A stretch of DNA of 64,000 bases, from positions 62,001 to 126,000 of the forward strand of contig JBCBIY010000007.1 of assembly GCA_038523925.1 (NCBI GenBank), in the 5' to 3' direction. The DNA comes from JBCBWG01 sp038523925 (GTDB lineage Bacteria > Pseudomonadota > Alphaproteobacteria > Rhizobiales > Hyphomicrobiaceae). Both the position numbers and the translations under genes were made by a program. Under the pieces are notes generated by a model, which worked only from the letters and a program-made list of their open reading frames with translations, ran no database searches and had not been told where the DNA came from. Shown here in pieces: positions 8,125 to 17,420 of this stretch. How positions within the stretch are numbered: position 1 is the first letter of the stretch; each line of letters opens with the position of its first letter.

Positions 8125-11100
8125 CCACCCGCCCGTCCGGGTGGTCCTGATTACGCTCGACCGGCACGCCGCCGGCGCGATTGATCGCGCCCGTGCAAGC
8201 CTCGGACGTGATCTGCCAAACTTGGACCTGTCCCTCCACATCGCGTCGGATTGGGCAGCCGATCCTAATGCGCTCGCCCGCTGTCACGCCGACATTGCAA
8301 GCGCCGACGTGATCATCGCGACGATGCTGTTCATGGAGGATCACGTCCGCGCGGTCCTGCCCCAAATCGAGGCGCGGCGCGAAGCGTGCGATGCGGTCGT
8401 GGGCTGCGTGTCAGCCGGTGAGATTATCAAGCTGACGAAGCTCGGCAGCTTTTCGATGAGCGCGAAGCAGTCTGGGCCCATCGCGCTTTTGAAGCGCCTG
8501 CGCGGCAAGGCGAAGTCTGCCAAGAAAGGCGCCGGCGCTGGGCAAATGGCGATGCTGCGTCAGATCCCGAAGATCCTGCGGTTCATCCCCGGCACGGCGC
8601 AGGACGTCCGCGCTTACTTCATCACGATGCAGTATTGGCTCGCGGGCTCTGACGGGAACCTCGCAAACCTCATCCGGTTCCTCGTCAACCGGTATGCGAG
8701 CGGCGAACGCGCGAAGCTTGCCGGCGCACTCGATGTTGCAGCTCCCATCGCATACCCGGACGTCGGCCTCTATCACCCACGCGCCGCCCGGCCGATCTCG
8801 GAACGTCTTGCCGAACTGCCGAACTCTGCCGCGCGCGGCAACGGGACGATCGGCCTCCTGCTGATGCGCTCTTACGTGCTGACCGGCGATACGGCGCACT
8901 ACGATGGCGTGATCAAAGCACTTGAGGCGCGCGGGCTGCGGGTGATCCCGGCCTTCGCAAGCGGGCTCGATTGCCGGCCGGCGATTGAGGCGTACTTCAA
9001 GCGCGACGGCCAGACGACGGTCGATGCCGTCGTGTCGCTGACCGGGTTCTCGCTCGTCGGCGGGCCTGCCTATAACGATGCCGATGCCGCAGCCGACGCG
9101 CTCGCCGACCTCGACGTGCCCTACATCGCAGCGCACGCCCTTGAGTTCCAAACGCTGGAAGACTGGTCCGGCTCGACACGCGGGCTGATGCCCGTCGAGC
9201 AGACGATCATGGTCGCGATCCCGGAACTCGATGGCGCGACAGCGCCAACGGTCTTTGGCGGCCGGTCTCGCAGTGACGGCAACTCAACCGTCGGTGAAAT
9301 GCGCCCCGAGCCAGGCCGCATCGAGCGGCTCGCGGACCGTGTGGAGAAGCTCGTTGCGCTGCGCGCGACACCGCGCGCTGAGCGTCGGATTGCAACGGTG
9401 CTATTCAATTTCCCGCCCAACGGCGGCGCGACGGGGACGGCCGCGTTCCTGTCGGTGTTTGAATCGCTGCACAACACGCTGAAGCGGCTCGCGGCTGAGG
9501 GCTACACGGTTGACGTGCCGGAGACAGTCGAAGACCTGCGCCGCGCCGTCCTCCAGGGCAACGCGCAGACGTACGGCACGGACGCAAACGTGCACGCGCG
9601 CATCCCGGCCGATGATCACGTCGCGCGCGAACCCCATCTCGACGTCATCGAAGCGCAGTGGGGCCCGGCTCCCGGAAAGCAAAACTCCGACGGCGCCGCG
9701 ATCCAGGTGCTTGGCCAGCAGTTCGGCAACGTCTTTGTCGGCATCCAGCCAGCGTTTGGTTACGAGGGCGATCCGATGCGGCTCCTGTTCGAGGGCAGCT
9801 TCGCACCCACGCACGCGTTCTCAGCCTTCTACCGCTATCTCCGCGAGGACCTCGACGCGCACGCCATCCTGCACTTCGGGACACATGGCGCGCTCGAATT
9901 CATGCCCGGCAAACAGTCGGGCCTTGGCAACGACTGCTGGCCGGAACGCCTGATCGGCGAGACGCCGAACATCTATCTTTATGCCGCCAACAACCCGTCT
10001 GAAGGCACGATCGCCAAACGCCGGTCCGCCGCGACGCTCGTCAGTTACCTGACGCCTGCCGTCACGCACGCGGGACTCTATAAGGGCCTCGCCGATCTTA
10101 AAGCATCACTCGAACGCTGGCGGGCGACGGAGGCAGACGCGACGGAAGAGCGGAACGGGCTGCTGACGCTGATCGGCGAACAGGCGCAGGCGGTGGACCT
10201 GGCTGACGTTGGCGAGATCGTCGACCCGGCGGCGCTGACCACCAAGGTGCTCGAACTCGAATACACGCTCATCCCGCACGGCCTGCACGTCGTTGGCCGC
10301 CCGATGGAGCGCGATGCGCGCATCGACCTCTTGAGCGCCATGGCAGAAGCCGGTCATGGCATCCAGTTTAGCCGCGACACGCTGACCCGGCTGGCCGCCG
10401 GGGAACGCCCGACGACGCTTGCCCGTTCGCTGGACCGGCCGTGCAGCGAGACCGACCGGCTGGCGCTAATCGCACTCTCGGAAGCCAACGCGAAGCTAAA
10501 GCCGAACAGCGAACTTGACGGTCTCATGGCCGCGCTCGATGCCCGCTTTATCCGGCCGGTGTCCGGCGGCGATGTGCTGCGCTCAGCCGACATCCTGCCA
10601 ACGGGCCGCAACCTGCACGGCTTCGACCCCTTCCGTCTGCCAAGCGCCTATGCCGTCCGCGATGGCGCGCGCCAGGCAGCCCGCCTGCTGGACCATCACA
10701 TGAGCGACGGAACCGGGCTGCCGGAAACCGTGGCGATCGTCCTGTGGGGCACGGACAATCTCAAGAGTGAGGGCGGCCCGATCTCGCAAGCGCTCGCGTT
10801 GCTCGGCGCGAAGCCACGCTTCGACAGTTTTGGGCGGCTCTCCGGCGCTGACCTGATCCCGCTGTCTGAACTCGCCCGCCCGCGCATCGACGTGATGATG
10901 ACGCTGTCAGGCATCTTCCGGGACCTGCTGCCGCTTCAAACGCGCATGCTCGCGGAAGCAGCCTTCCTCGCAGCAACCGCCGACGAGCCTGAGCGTGACA
11001 ACTTCGTGCGCAAGCATGCCCTCGCCTACGCGGCCGAGCATGGCGTCGACATGGAGACCGCGGCGCTCCGCGTGTTCTCGAACGCAGACGGCGCTTACGG

Positions 11101-11800
11101 CTCGAACGTCAACCAGCTCATCGACAGCGGCGCCTGGGATAGCGAAGACGAACTCGCCGACGCCTACCAAGCGCGTAAGTGCTTTGCCTACGGCCGCTCA
11201 GGCACGCCCGTCGCGCAGAAAGACCTGCTCGCAAACGTCCTCGGCACCGTCGAGATCGCCTACCAGAACCTTGAGTCCGTCGAACTTGGCGTGACGACGA
11301 TCGACCACTACTTCGACACGCTCGGCGGCATCGGCCGCGCGGTGAAGCAGGCTCGCGGCGGCGATGCGGCGCGGATTTACATCGGCGACCAAACGCGCAC
11401 CGAGGGCAAGGTCCGCTCGCTCGCAGATCAGGTCGCGCTTGAGACGCGCACGCGCATGCTCAACCCGAAGTGGGCCGAGGGGATGCTGAACCACGGCTAC
11501 GAAGGTGTCCGCCAGATCGAGGCGCACGTCACCAACACCGTCGGCTGGTCGGCGACGACCGGCGCTGTGGCCCCCTGGGTCTACCAGCAGATTACTGAGA
11601 CTTACGTACTCGACGAAGACATGCGCCGCCGCATTTCGGACCTCAATCCGAAGGCTTCGGCAAAGGTCGCCCGGCGTCTCATCGAGGCGCACGAGCGAAA
11701 TTACTGGACACCAGATCAAGAAACTCTCGAGGCCCTGCGCGAAGCCGGTGACGAGCTGGACGACCGCGTAGAAGGCATCGGCGTGGAGGCCGCGGCATGA
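8099..11800 (+). CDS. bchH: Magnesium chelatase, porphyrin-binding H subunit
   Basis: A 1233-residue CobN/BchH-type subunit that binds protoporphyrin IX and inserts Mg2+ with the BchI/BchD ATPase, whose genes are not in this window. Recognisable segments include HFGTHGALEFMPGKQSG and CWPERLIGETPNIYLYAANN, which are characteristic of the family, and GTDNLKSEGGPISQALAL further on. The length is normal (about 1190-1240). The ATG at 8099 lies inside bchB; the next in-frame start, a GTG at 8141, would cut into the conserved beta-strand VRVVLITLD. It ends in an ATGA overlap with bchL. Confidence 0.97.
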   Translation: MRNRTTRDDHPPVRVVLITLDRHAAGAIDRARASLGRDLPNLDLSLHIASDWAADPNALARCHADIASADVIIATMLFMEDHVRAVLPQIEARREACDAVVGCVSAGEIIKLTKLGSFSMSAKQSGPIALLKRLRGKAKSAKKGAGAGQMAMLRQIPKILRFIPGTAQDVRAYFITMQYWLAGSDGNLANLIRFLVNRYASGERAKLAGALDVAAPIAYPDVGLYHPRAARPISERLAELPNSAARGNGTIGLLLMRSYVLTGDTAHYDGVIKALEARGLRVIPAFASGLDCRPAIEAYFKRDGQTTVDAVVSLTGFSLVGGPAYNDADAAADALADLDVPYIAAHALEFQTLEDWSGSTRGLMPVEQTIMVAIPELDGATAPTVFGGRSRSDGNSTVGEMRPEPGRIERLADRVEKLVALRATPRAERRIATVLFNFPPNGGATGTAAFLSVFESLHNTLKRLAAEGYTVDVPETVEDLRRAVLQGNAQTYGTDANVHARIPADDHVAREPHLDVIEAQWGPAPGKQNSDGAAIQVLGQQFGNVFVGIQPAFGYEGDPMRLLFEGSFAPTHAFSAFYRYLREDLDAHAILHFGTHGALEFMPGKQSGLGNDCWPERLIGETPNIYLYAANNPSEGTIAKRRSAATLVSYLTPAVTHAGLYKGLADLKASLERWRATEADATEERNGLLTLIGEQAQAVDLADVGEIVDPAALTTKVLELEYTLIPHGLHVVGRPMERDARIDLLSAMAEAGHGIQFSRDTLTRLAAGERPTTLARSLDRPCSETDRLALIALSEANAKLKPNSELDGLMAALDARFIRPVSGGDVLRSADILPTGRNLHGFDPFRLPSAYAVRDGARQAARLLDHHMSDGTGLPETVAIVLWGTDNLKSEGGPISQALALLGAKPRFDSFGRLSGADLIPLSELARPRIDVMMTLSGIFRDLLPLQTRMLAEAAFLAATADEPERDNFVRKHALAYAAEHGVDMETAALRVFSNADGAYGSNVNQLIDSGAWDSEDELADAYQARKCFAYGRSGTPVAQKDLLANVLGTVEIAYQNLESVELGVTTIDHYFDTLGGIGRAVKQARGGDAARIYIGDQTRTEGKVRSLADQVALETRTRMLNPKWAEGMLNHGYEGVRQIEAHVTNTVGWSATTGAVAPWVYQQITETYVLDEDMRRRISDLNPKASAKVARRLIEAHERNYWTPDQETLEALREAGDELDDRVEGIGVEAAA

Positions 11801-12693
11801 ACATTCAAACCCCTGCATCTAAGATCAAGCGCGCCGATGGCGACGGCAGCGTGCAGGTCCATCAGGACCCGAGTGCGATGATCGAAGGTGCGAAGGTCTT
11901 TGCCGTCTACGGCAAGGGCGGCATCGGCAAATCGACGACGAGTTCGAACCTCTCGGTGGCGTTCTCGAAGCTCGGCAAGCGCGTCCTGCAAATCGGCTGT
12001 GACCCGAAGCATGATTCAACCTTCACGCTGACCAAGGCGCTCGTGCCGACCGTCATCGATGTGCTTGAGACCGTTGACTTCCACCCGGAAGAACTGCGCG
12101 CCGAAGACTTCGTCTACGAAGGCTACAACGGCGTCATGTGCGTTGAAGCTGGTGGCCCGCCGGCCGGCACCGGCTGCGGCGGTTATGTCGTCGGCCAGAC
12201 AGTAAAGCTTCTCAAGGAACACCACCTCCTCGAAGACACCGACGTCGTCATCTTCGATGTCCTCGGCGATGTTGTTTGCGGCGGGTTCGCAGCGCCCCTC
12301 CAGCATGCCGACCGCGCGCTGATCGTCACCGCGAACGACTTTGATTCCATCTTCGCCATGAACCGCATCGTGGCTGCGATCTCAGCGAAATCGAAGAACT
12401 ATCAGGTCCGCGTCGGCGGCGTCATCGCGAACCGTTCGGCCGCGACCGATGAGATCGACCGGTTCAATGCCGAAGTCGGGCTGCAGCGCCTGGCACACTT
12501 CCCCGACCTCGATGCCATCCGCCGGTCGCGGCTTAAAAAGGCAACGCTTTTTGAAATGGACCTCACGCCCGAGATCGAGCGCGTCCAAAACGAATACCTG
12601 AACCTCGCCCAGCAACTGCTCGACGGTGTCGAGGTCCTGACGGCAACGCCGATGAAGGACCGCGAACTGTTCGACTTCCTCGGGTTCGATTGA
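11797..12693 (+). CDS. bchL: Light-independent protochlorophyllide reductase, iron-protein L subunit
   Basis: A 298-residue NifH-like ATPase that passes electrons from ferredoxin to BchNB. The P-loop is YGKGGIGKSTTS (about 38-49). The two cysteines that hold the shared [4Fe-4S] cluster are C127 (GTGCGGYV) and C161 (GDVVCGGFAAP). The N-terminal 30-residue extension before the P-loop is usual for BchL. The start overlaps the bchH stop by four bases, so the subunits are coupled although bchH encodes a different enzyme. Confidence 0.98.
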   Translation: MNIQTPASKIKRADGDGSVQVHQDPSAMIEGAKVFAVYGKGGIGKSTTSSNLSVAFSKLGKRVLQIGCDPKHDSTFTLTKALVPTVIDVLETVDFHPEELRAEDFVYEGYNGVMCVEAGGPPAGTGCGGYVVGQTVKLLKEHHLLEDTDVVIFDVLGDVVCGGFAAPLQHADRALIVTANDFDSIFAMNRIVAAISAKSKNYQVRVGGVIANRSAATDEIDRFNAEVGLQRLAHFPDLDAIRRSRLKKATLFEMDLTPEIERVQNEYLNLAQQLLDGVEVLTATPMKDRELFDFLGFD

Positions 12694-13394
12694 TGCTCGA
12701 CACCAACTACCAAGACCGGCGTTTCGCGCTGAAGGAGTACTTTGATCGCACTGCGGTCGAGGCCTGGGCGCGCATGACGTCGGATGCCCCGCTTAGCCGG
12801 GTGCGCGAGACGGTCCGGCGCGGGCGCGATGCAATGCGCGCGACGTTGCTTGCGATGCTGCCCGACGACATGACCGGCGCGCGCCTGCTCGATGCTGGCT
12901 GCGGTACCGGCGCGCTTGCCGTTGAAGCGGCTCGCCGCGGCGCGGATGTCGTCGCAGTCGACCTGTCGCCCAACCTTGTCGACCTAGCCCGCGAGCGTTG
13001 CCCGGCCGATGTCGGGCCAGGCCGCATCTTGTTTGTCTCCGGCGACATGCTGGCCGCCGACCTCGGTGCGTTCGACTTCGCCGTCGCAATGGATTCCCTC
13101 ATCCACTACGATACGCCCGATGTCGTCACAGCGCTCGGCAGACTGGCCGACCGGACGTCAGCGAAGATCGCGTTCACGTTCGCCCCGCGCACGCCGATGC
13201 TCTCGACGATGCACGCGGCCGGCAAACTGTTCCCGCGCAGCGACCGCGCGCCCGCCATCGTGCCGCACGGCGCGCGCGACCTGCGCACCCGCATCGCAGC
13301 GAGCCCTGCGCTTGCCGATTGGTCTGCCGGCGAGAGCCAGCGCATCAAGTCCGGCTTCTACATCTCCGAAGCTATGGAGATTGCCCGCCGATGA
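12693..13394 (+). CDS. bchM: Magnesium-protoporphyrin IX O-methyltransferase
   Basis: A 233-residue SAM-dependent methyltransferase that makes Mg-protoporphyrin IX monomethyl ester, the substrate of AcsF. SAM motif I is LLDAGCGTG (about 65-73), followed by DVVAVDLSPNLVDLAR; the C-terminal SGFYISEAMEI is typical of BchM. I chose the ATG that shares one base with the bchL stop (TGATG); a TTG one codon upstream is also possible. The 3' end overlaps the next gene by four bases (ATGA). Confidence 0.96.
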   Translation: MLDTNYQDRRFALKEYFDRTAVEAWARMTSDAPLSRVRETVRRGRDAMRATLLAMLPDDMTGARLLDAGCGTGALAVEAARRGADVVAVDLSPNLVDLARERCPADVGPGRILFVSGDMLAADLGAFDFAVAMDSLIHYDTPDVVTALGRLADRTSAKIAFTFAPRTPMLSTMHAAGKLFPRSDRAPAIVPHGARDLRTRIAASPALADWSAGESQRIKSGFYISEAMEIARR

Positions 13395-14845
13395 AACGCC
13401 GCCGCGAACCACCGCCAGCTATGACGAACGAGCAGGTCGAGCAGGTCCGCCGCGCGTTCCGTCAGTTGCTGCCGTTCGCGGATGCGGCCTCCAAAGAGCT
13501 GCCGCTTAAGCGGTTGCTGCGGCTGTCGCTGTTCCAGGTCTCGGTCGGCATGGCGATCGTCCTGCTCACCGGCACGCTCAACCGCGTCATGATCGTCGAG
13601 CTTGGCATCTCGGCCTGGATCGTCGGCGCGATGATCGCGATCCCGCTCATTTCAGCGCCATTCCGCGTGCTCATGGGCTTCCGCTCCGACCAGCACCGGT
13701 CGTTCCTCGGATGGCGGCGCGTGCCCTACATTGCGTTTGGCACAATGCTGCAGTTCGGCGGCCTCGCGATTATGCCGTTCGCACTCATCTTGCTCTCCGG
13801 CGATAACACGGCAGGGCCTGAATGGCTCGGCCCTGTCGCCGCCGCTGCCGCCTTCCTGATGACCGGCACGGGCGTGCACATGGCGCAAACAGCCGGCCTC
13901 GCGCTTGCAGCCGACCTCGCACCGGAAGACGCCCGCCCGCGGGTCGTCGCACTGCTCTACGTCATGCTGCTCGTCGGCATGGTCATCAGCGCGCTCTCCT
14001 ACGGCATCATGCTCGCCGACTTCGACAAGGTCCGCCTGATCCAGGTCATTCAGGGCACAGCGGTCGTCACGCTCATCCTCAATCACGTCGCGCTCTGGAA
14101 GCAGGAGCCGCGCAACCCGGAGCTGACGAAGCACGGGCGGCCGCGGATCTCGTTCGCGGACTCCTGGGCGCGGTTCCGCTCGAACCCGACATCGGCGCGG
14201 CTGCTCGTGGCCCTCGGGCTCGGCACCGCGGCGTTTTCCATGCAGGACATCCTGCTCGAGCCCTACGGTGGCGAGATCCTCGGCATGTCGGTCGGGCAGA
14301 CAACGGCGCTGACGGCGCTGCTCGCCGGCGGCACGCTCGGCGGCTTCTTCTTGGCCGCAATGTTCCTGGCGCGCGGGGCCGAGCCGCACCGGCTGGCAGC
14401 CTGGGGCGTGCTGACGGGTGTGCCCGCGTTTTCAGCCATCATCTTTGCAGCGCCGCTTCAGTCAGCCGCCGTCTTTTGCTTTGGGACGACGTTGATCGGC
14501 CTTGGCGGCGGACTGTTCGCCGTCGGCACGATGACGGCTGCGATGGCGCTTGCCCAGCGCGGCCAAAGCGGCCTTGCGCTCGGCGCCTGGGGCGCGGTGC
14601 AGGCAACCGCTGCCGGCGGCGCAATCGCGCTTGGCAGTGCCGTTCGCGATGTCGTCGCCCGGCTCACGTCCGACGGCCAGTTGGGGCCCGCGCTCGCGAC
14701 GCCGGAGATTGGCTACAGCGTCGTCTACCATCTCGAAATCGGACTGCTGTTCGCAACGCTTGCCGTCATCGGGCCGCTCGCCAAACACGCAAGTGACCCT
14801 GCAACGCAAAACCAGAAACTTGGCCTCAGCCAGTTTCCAAGCTGA
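13391..14845 (+). CDS. lhaA: Light-harvesting complex assembly carrier LhaA (PucC family)
   Basis: A 484-residue, roughly 12-TM MFS protein of the BCD/PucC family, placed between bchM and puhA exactly where F1696/lhaA lies in Rhodobacter. LhaA promotes light-harvesting 1 assembly. Signature stretches are GTLNRVMIVELGI and FSMQDILLEPYGGEILGMSV. Starting at the ATG that overlaps bchM gives the family length; the open frame continues upstream through bchM in another frame, which I take as chance. It is a paralogue of the partial carrier at the left edge of the window. Confidence 0.94.
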   Translation: MKRRREPPPAMTNEQVEQVRRAFRQLLPFADAASKELPLKRLLRLSLFQVSVGMAIVLLTGTLNRVMIVELGISAWIVGAMIAIPLISAPFRVLMGFRSDQHRSFLGWRRVPYIAFGTMLQFGGLAIMPFALILLSGDNTAGPEWLGPVAAAAAFLMTGTGVHMAQTAGLALAADLAPEDARPRVVALLYVMLLVGMVISALSYGIMLADFDKVRLIQVIQGTAVVTLILNHVALWKQEPRNPELTKHGRPRISFADSWARFRSNPTSARLLVALGLGTAAFSMQDILLEPYGGEILGMSVGQTTALTALLAGGTLGGFFLAAMFLARGAEPHRLAAWGVLTGVPAFSAIIFAAPLQSAAVFCFGTTLIGLGGGLFAVGTMTAAMALAQRGQSGLALGAWGAVQATAAGGAIALGSAVRDVVARLTSDGQLGPALATPEIGYSVVYHLEIGLLFATLAVIGPLAKHASDPATQNQKLGLSQFPS

Positions 14846-14873
14846 CGTTTGACCTTGAGAGGAGGACCCCGCC

Positions 14874-15716
14874 ATGAGCGGAACTGAACTTCTGACACAC
14901 TACGATGCAGCGCTGATCTCGCTGTGGACTTTCTGGCTCTTCTTCTTCGGGTTGGTTTTCTACCTGCAGCGCGAAGGCCGCCGCGAAGGGTATCCGCTGG
15001 TGATGGAGCCGACCGGCCGCGTCGACGACCCGGGCGCACCATTCATGCCCGACCCGAAGACGTTCAAGCTGCCGCATGGCCACGGCGAGCGCACCGTCCC
15101 CGACTACGACGGCGACCCGCGCACGCTCAACATGGAAGGCACCGCCCGCTGGCCCGGTTCGCCGGTGCAGCCGAAAGGTGATCCGCTGAAAGACGGCATC
15201 GGCCCGGCAGCCTGGGCCGAGCGCATGGACATTCCGGAACTCTCGGCCGAGGGCGACCCCAAGATCATTCCGATGCGGATCGCAGAAGACTTTGACATCC
15301 GCTCCGGTGACCCGGACCCGCGCGGCATGGACGTGCTGTCGGCCGACCAGCAGATCGTCGGGACTGTGTCGGATGTCTGGATTGACCGCGGCGAGATGAT
15401 GATCCGCTATCTCGAGGTCGACCTTTCTGATGATGGCGCCACATCCAACGCGACCGATGCCAACGGCGAGGAAGACAGTGCCGCACCGAAAGCAAGCGGC
15501 GGCGGAAAGGTACTCGTGCCGATGACGCTTTCGCGTGTCGGTGATTATCGCAACGAACTCTCCGGCTGGGGCGGCGTGGTCCGCGTTGGCGCCATTACGG
15601 CAGAGCAGTTCCAGCATATCCCGCGCACCAAGAGCGCGGACCAGGTGACGCTGCGCGAGGAAGACAAGATCGTCGGCTACATCGGCGGCGGCCACTTCTT
15701 CCGGAAGTTTGGCTAG
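14874..15716 (+). CDS. puhA: Photosynthetic reaction centre H subunit
   Basis: A 280-residue reaction-centre H subunit: a short periplasmic N-terminus, one membrane helix (about 14-32, ALISLWTFWLFFFGLVFYLQ), the conserved junction GRREGYPL, and a PRC-barrel cytosolic domain that carries the proton path to QB (E173 in DRGEMMIRYLEV aligns with the known H-subunit glutamate). A hydrophilic stretch at about 185-211 (SDDGATSNATDANGEEDSAA) seems to be extra, which explains a length about 20 above the usual 255-260. A strong AGGAGG precedes the start. The gene begins 28 bases after lhaA. Confidence 0.97.
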   Translation: MSGTELLTHYDAALISLWTFWLFFFGLVFYLQREGRREGYPLVMEPTGRVDDPGAPFMPDPKTFKLPHGHGERTVPDYDGDPRTLNMEGTARWPGSPVQPKGDPLKDGIGPAAWAERMDIPELSAEGDPKIIPMRIAEDFDIRSGDPDPRGMDVLSADQQIVGTVSDVWIDRGEMMIRYLEVDLSDDGATSNATDANGEEDSAAPKASGGGKVLVPMTLSRVGDYRNELSGWGGVVRVGAITAEQFQHIPRTKSADQVTLREEDKIVGYIGGGHFFRKFG

Positions 15717-15846
15717 TCACCGTCGATGCGGGGAGGACGGAGGCCGTCGATACGATGTGCCCCGTCTTCCGCCAACCCGGCACCTGGATGGCAGGCGTTA
15801 TGCGTCAGCCGCTTCAGGTCCCGGTGCCACATTTAGGAGGTGCGTC

Positions 15847-16545
15847 ATGTCGGATGAAGATTATGAGTTCGGTCAAGGCCGTGGATTGCCAAAACGTTTG
15901 CCACCCGGCGAGGTCGTCCTGTGGCAGGGCGCACCGAGCGTCTGGCGGTTTGCGGTCGAAGCGTTCCATATCCGCAAGGCAATCGCATTCGTCGTCGTGC
16001 TGGCGATCCTCCGCGTTGCTTTGAACGCAGACGCCAGCGGCGCAATCGGTGCCGCATCGTGGGCCGCGTTTGCACAAACGCTGACGATCGGTGCTGGTCT
16101 CGTCGTCGTCCTCGGCTTGATCGCGCTCTGGTCTGCGCGCTCGACGGTCTATTCGATCACGTCGGGCCGCGTCGTCATGAGTTTCGGCCTCCTGGCACCA
16201 ATCGCACTCAACCTGCCGTTCTCAGAGATTGAAGGCGCCGGCCTTAAGACAACAAGCTCAGGCGTCGGCGACATCCCGCTCTCGCTCTCAGAAAAGACCC
16301 GCCTCGGTTATCTGCACCTGTGGCCACATGTCCGGCCCTGGCATACGCGCCAGCCGCAGCCGATGTTGCGCGCGATCCCTGAAGCTGAGCGCATCGGGCA
16401 GCTCCTCGCCGACGCGATCGGCGCTGAGACGGCGCCTAAGCCCGTGCGGGTCGAGGCCGCGGGGGCCGCGTCGAGCGGCGGCTATGTGCCCGGCCGTACA
16501 CCGCAGCCCGCCCCTGACCTGCATCCGTCCGCAGCCCGCGCTTAA
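15847..16545 (+). CDS. puhB: Photosynthetic complex assembly protein PuhB
   Basis: A 232-residue membrane protein required for reaction-centre assembly. It has a bacterial-PH-like region and about two to three hydrophobic segments (IRKAIAFVVVLAILRVAL, then LTIGAGLVVVLGLIALW). The N-terminal GLPKRLPPGEVVLWQGAP is characteristic. The frame is open from 15709, but a clear AGGAGG at 15836-15841 and the ATG at 15847 give the family start, leaving a 130-base gap after puhA. A Pro/Ala-rich tail closes the protein. Confidence 0.94.
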   Translation: MSDEDYEFGQGRGLPKRLPPGEVVLWQGAPSVWRFAVEAFHIRKAIAFVVVLAILRVALNADASGAIGAASWAAFAQTLTIGAGLVVVLGLIALWSARSTVYSITSGRVVMSFGLLAPIALNLPFSEIEGAGLKTTSSGVGDIPLSLSEKTRLGYLHLWPHVRPWHTRQPQPMLRAIPEAERIGQLLADAIGAETAPKPVRVEAAGAASSGGYVPGRTPQPAPDLHPSAARA

Positions 16546-16578
16546 ACCCGCGCAGCATTGAACAAGGCGAGACAGACG

Positions 16579-17106
16579 ATGAGTGACCATCACGGCGACC
16601 ACCAGCACGACGCCCATCGCGGCCCGCGCCTCGGCAAAGGCCAGGTCGACTCACGTCATCTGAACCCCGTGCTTCTGTGGGGCCCGGTCCCGCTCGCAGG
16701 TTTTGCGATTGTCGCGATGACGCTTGTGTTCGTTCTGATGACCGGCGACACGCGCTCGTCCGTCGCCGAGAAGGCAGGCCAGCAAATCGCGGCCCGCACC
16801 GTCGCCTTTAACGTCGCAACCGACGGGCGCTCGGTGACCGCACGCGACCCCGCCGACGGTCAAACCCTCGATGTGTTTCGGTACGGCGAGCACGGCCTGC
16901 TCGCCACCGTTCTGGAGAGCCTCGCATTCGAGCGCGCGCGCAAACGCCGCCCGGCTGAGAGCCCTTTCCGCCTGGCGTTGTCGGATACCGGACGCCTGAC
17001 TTTTCACGACCCTGAAACCGACAGCACAGTGCTGATCAACGCCTACGGGAAGAAGAATGTGGCGCTGATCTCGCGGCTGTTGAAACCCGAAAGGACCGGC
17101 CAATGA
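16579..17106 (+). CDS. puhC: Photosynthetic complex assembly protein PuhC
   Basis: A 175-residue protein with a His/Asp-rich cytosolic leader (MSDHHGDHQHDAH), one membrane helix at about 32-54 and a periplasmic domain, as known for PuhC, which affects reaction-centre and LH1 assembly. The second half contains LALSDTGRLTFHDPETD and VLINAYGKKNVALISRLL. I chose the ATG at 16579 over an upstream TTG at 16558 because it has GAGA spacing and starts the conserved leader. It overlaps the next gene by four bases. Confidence 0.9.
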   Translation: MSDHHGDHQHDAHRGPRLGKGQVDSRHLNPVLLWGPVPLAGFAIVAMTLVFVLMTGDTRSSVAEKAGQQIAARTVAFNVATDGRSVTARDPADGQTLDVFRYGEHGLLATVLESLAFERARKRRPAESPFRLALSDTGRLTFHDPETDSTVLINAYGKKNVALISRLLKPERTGQ

Positions 17107-17420
17107 AGGACCCTGGCGGAAGCGCGCTACGCTTCTGGCGCAAGCGTGAGGACCACGCCTGTGAGATTGAGGTGAGCCATACGTTCGAGAGCCTGCACGC
17201 GCATGTCGAGCTTGCAGGTAACGTCAAGATCGAGCCCGGCGACGAAGTAATCGTCCACGGCTCGCCCATCGAAGTGCCCTACGGCGAGATCCAGCGCTTT
17301 TCGCGCACCGCGACCGTCATCCGTGCGCCCTGGTACGAGCGCGCGTGGACGCGCCTGACAGGTGATTTCGAATTCATGGAACTTTGCGAATTCTCGTTCT
17401 CAGAGGAGGGCCGGCTATGA
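17103..17420 (+). CDS. Small soluble protein of unknown function in the puh operon
   Basis: A 105-residue protein without signal peptide or membrane segment; acidic towards the C-terminus (DFEFMELCEFSFSEEGRL). It is joined to puhC and to acsF by four-base ATGA overlaps on both sides, so it is made with them. The middle reads as a short beta-rich domain (HVELAGNVKIEPGDEVIVHG). From memory, clusters of Rhizobiales phototrophs often hold an unnamed gene of about 100 codons here. Its position suggests a role with the aerobic cyclase or reaction-centre assembly, but nothing in the sequence fixes a function. Confidence 0.88.
   Translation: MKDPGGSALRFWRKREDHACEIEVSHTFESLHAHVELAGNVKIEPGDEVIVHGSPIEVPYGEIQRFSRTATVIRAPWYERAWTRLTGDFEFMELCEFSFSEEGRL

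Noticed and set aside
12998..13390. Upstream extension of lhaA through bchM
   Set aside because: The translation in that part is Arg/Ala-rich noise over the real methyltransferase gene; the ATG at 13391 gives the family N-terminus.
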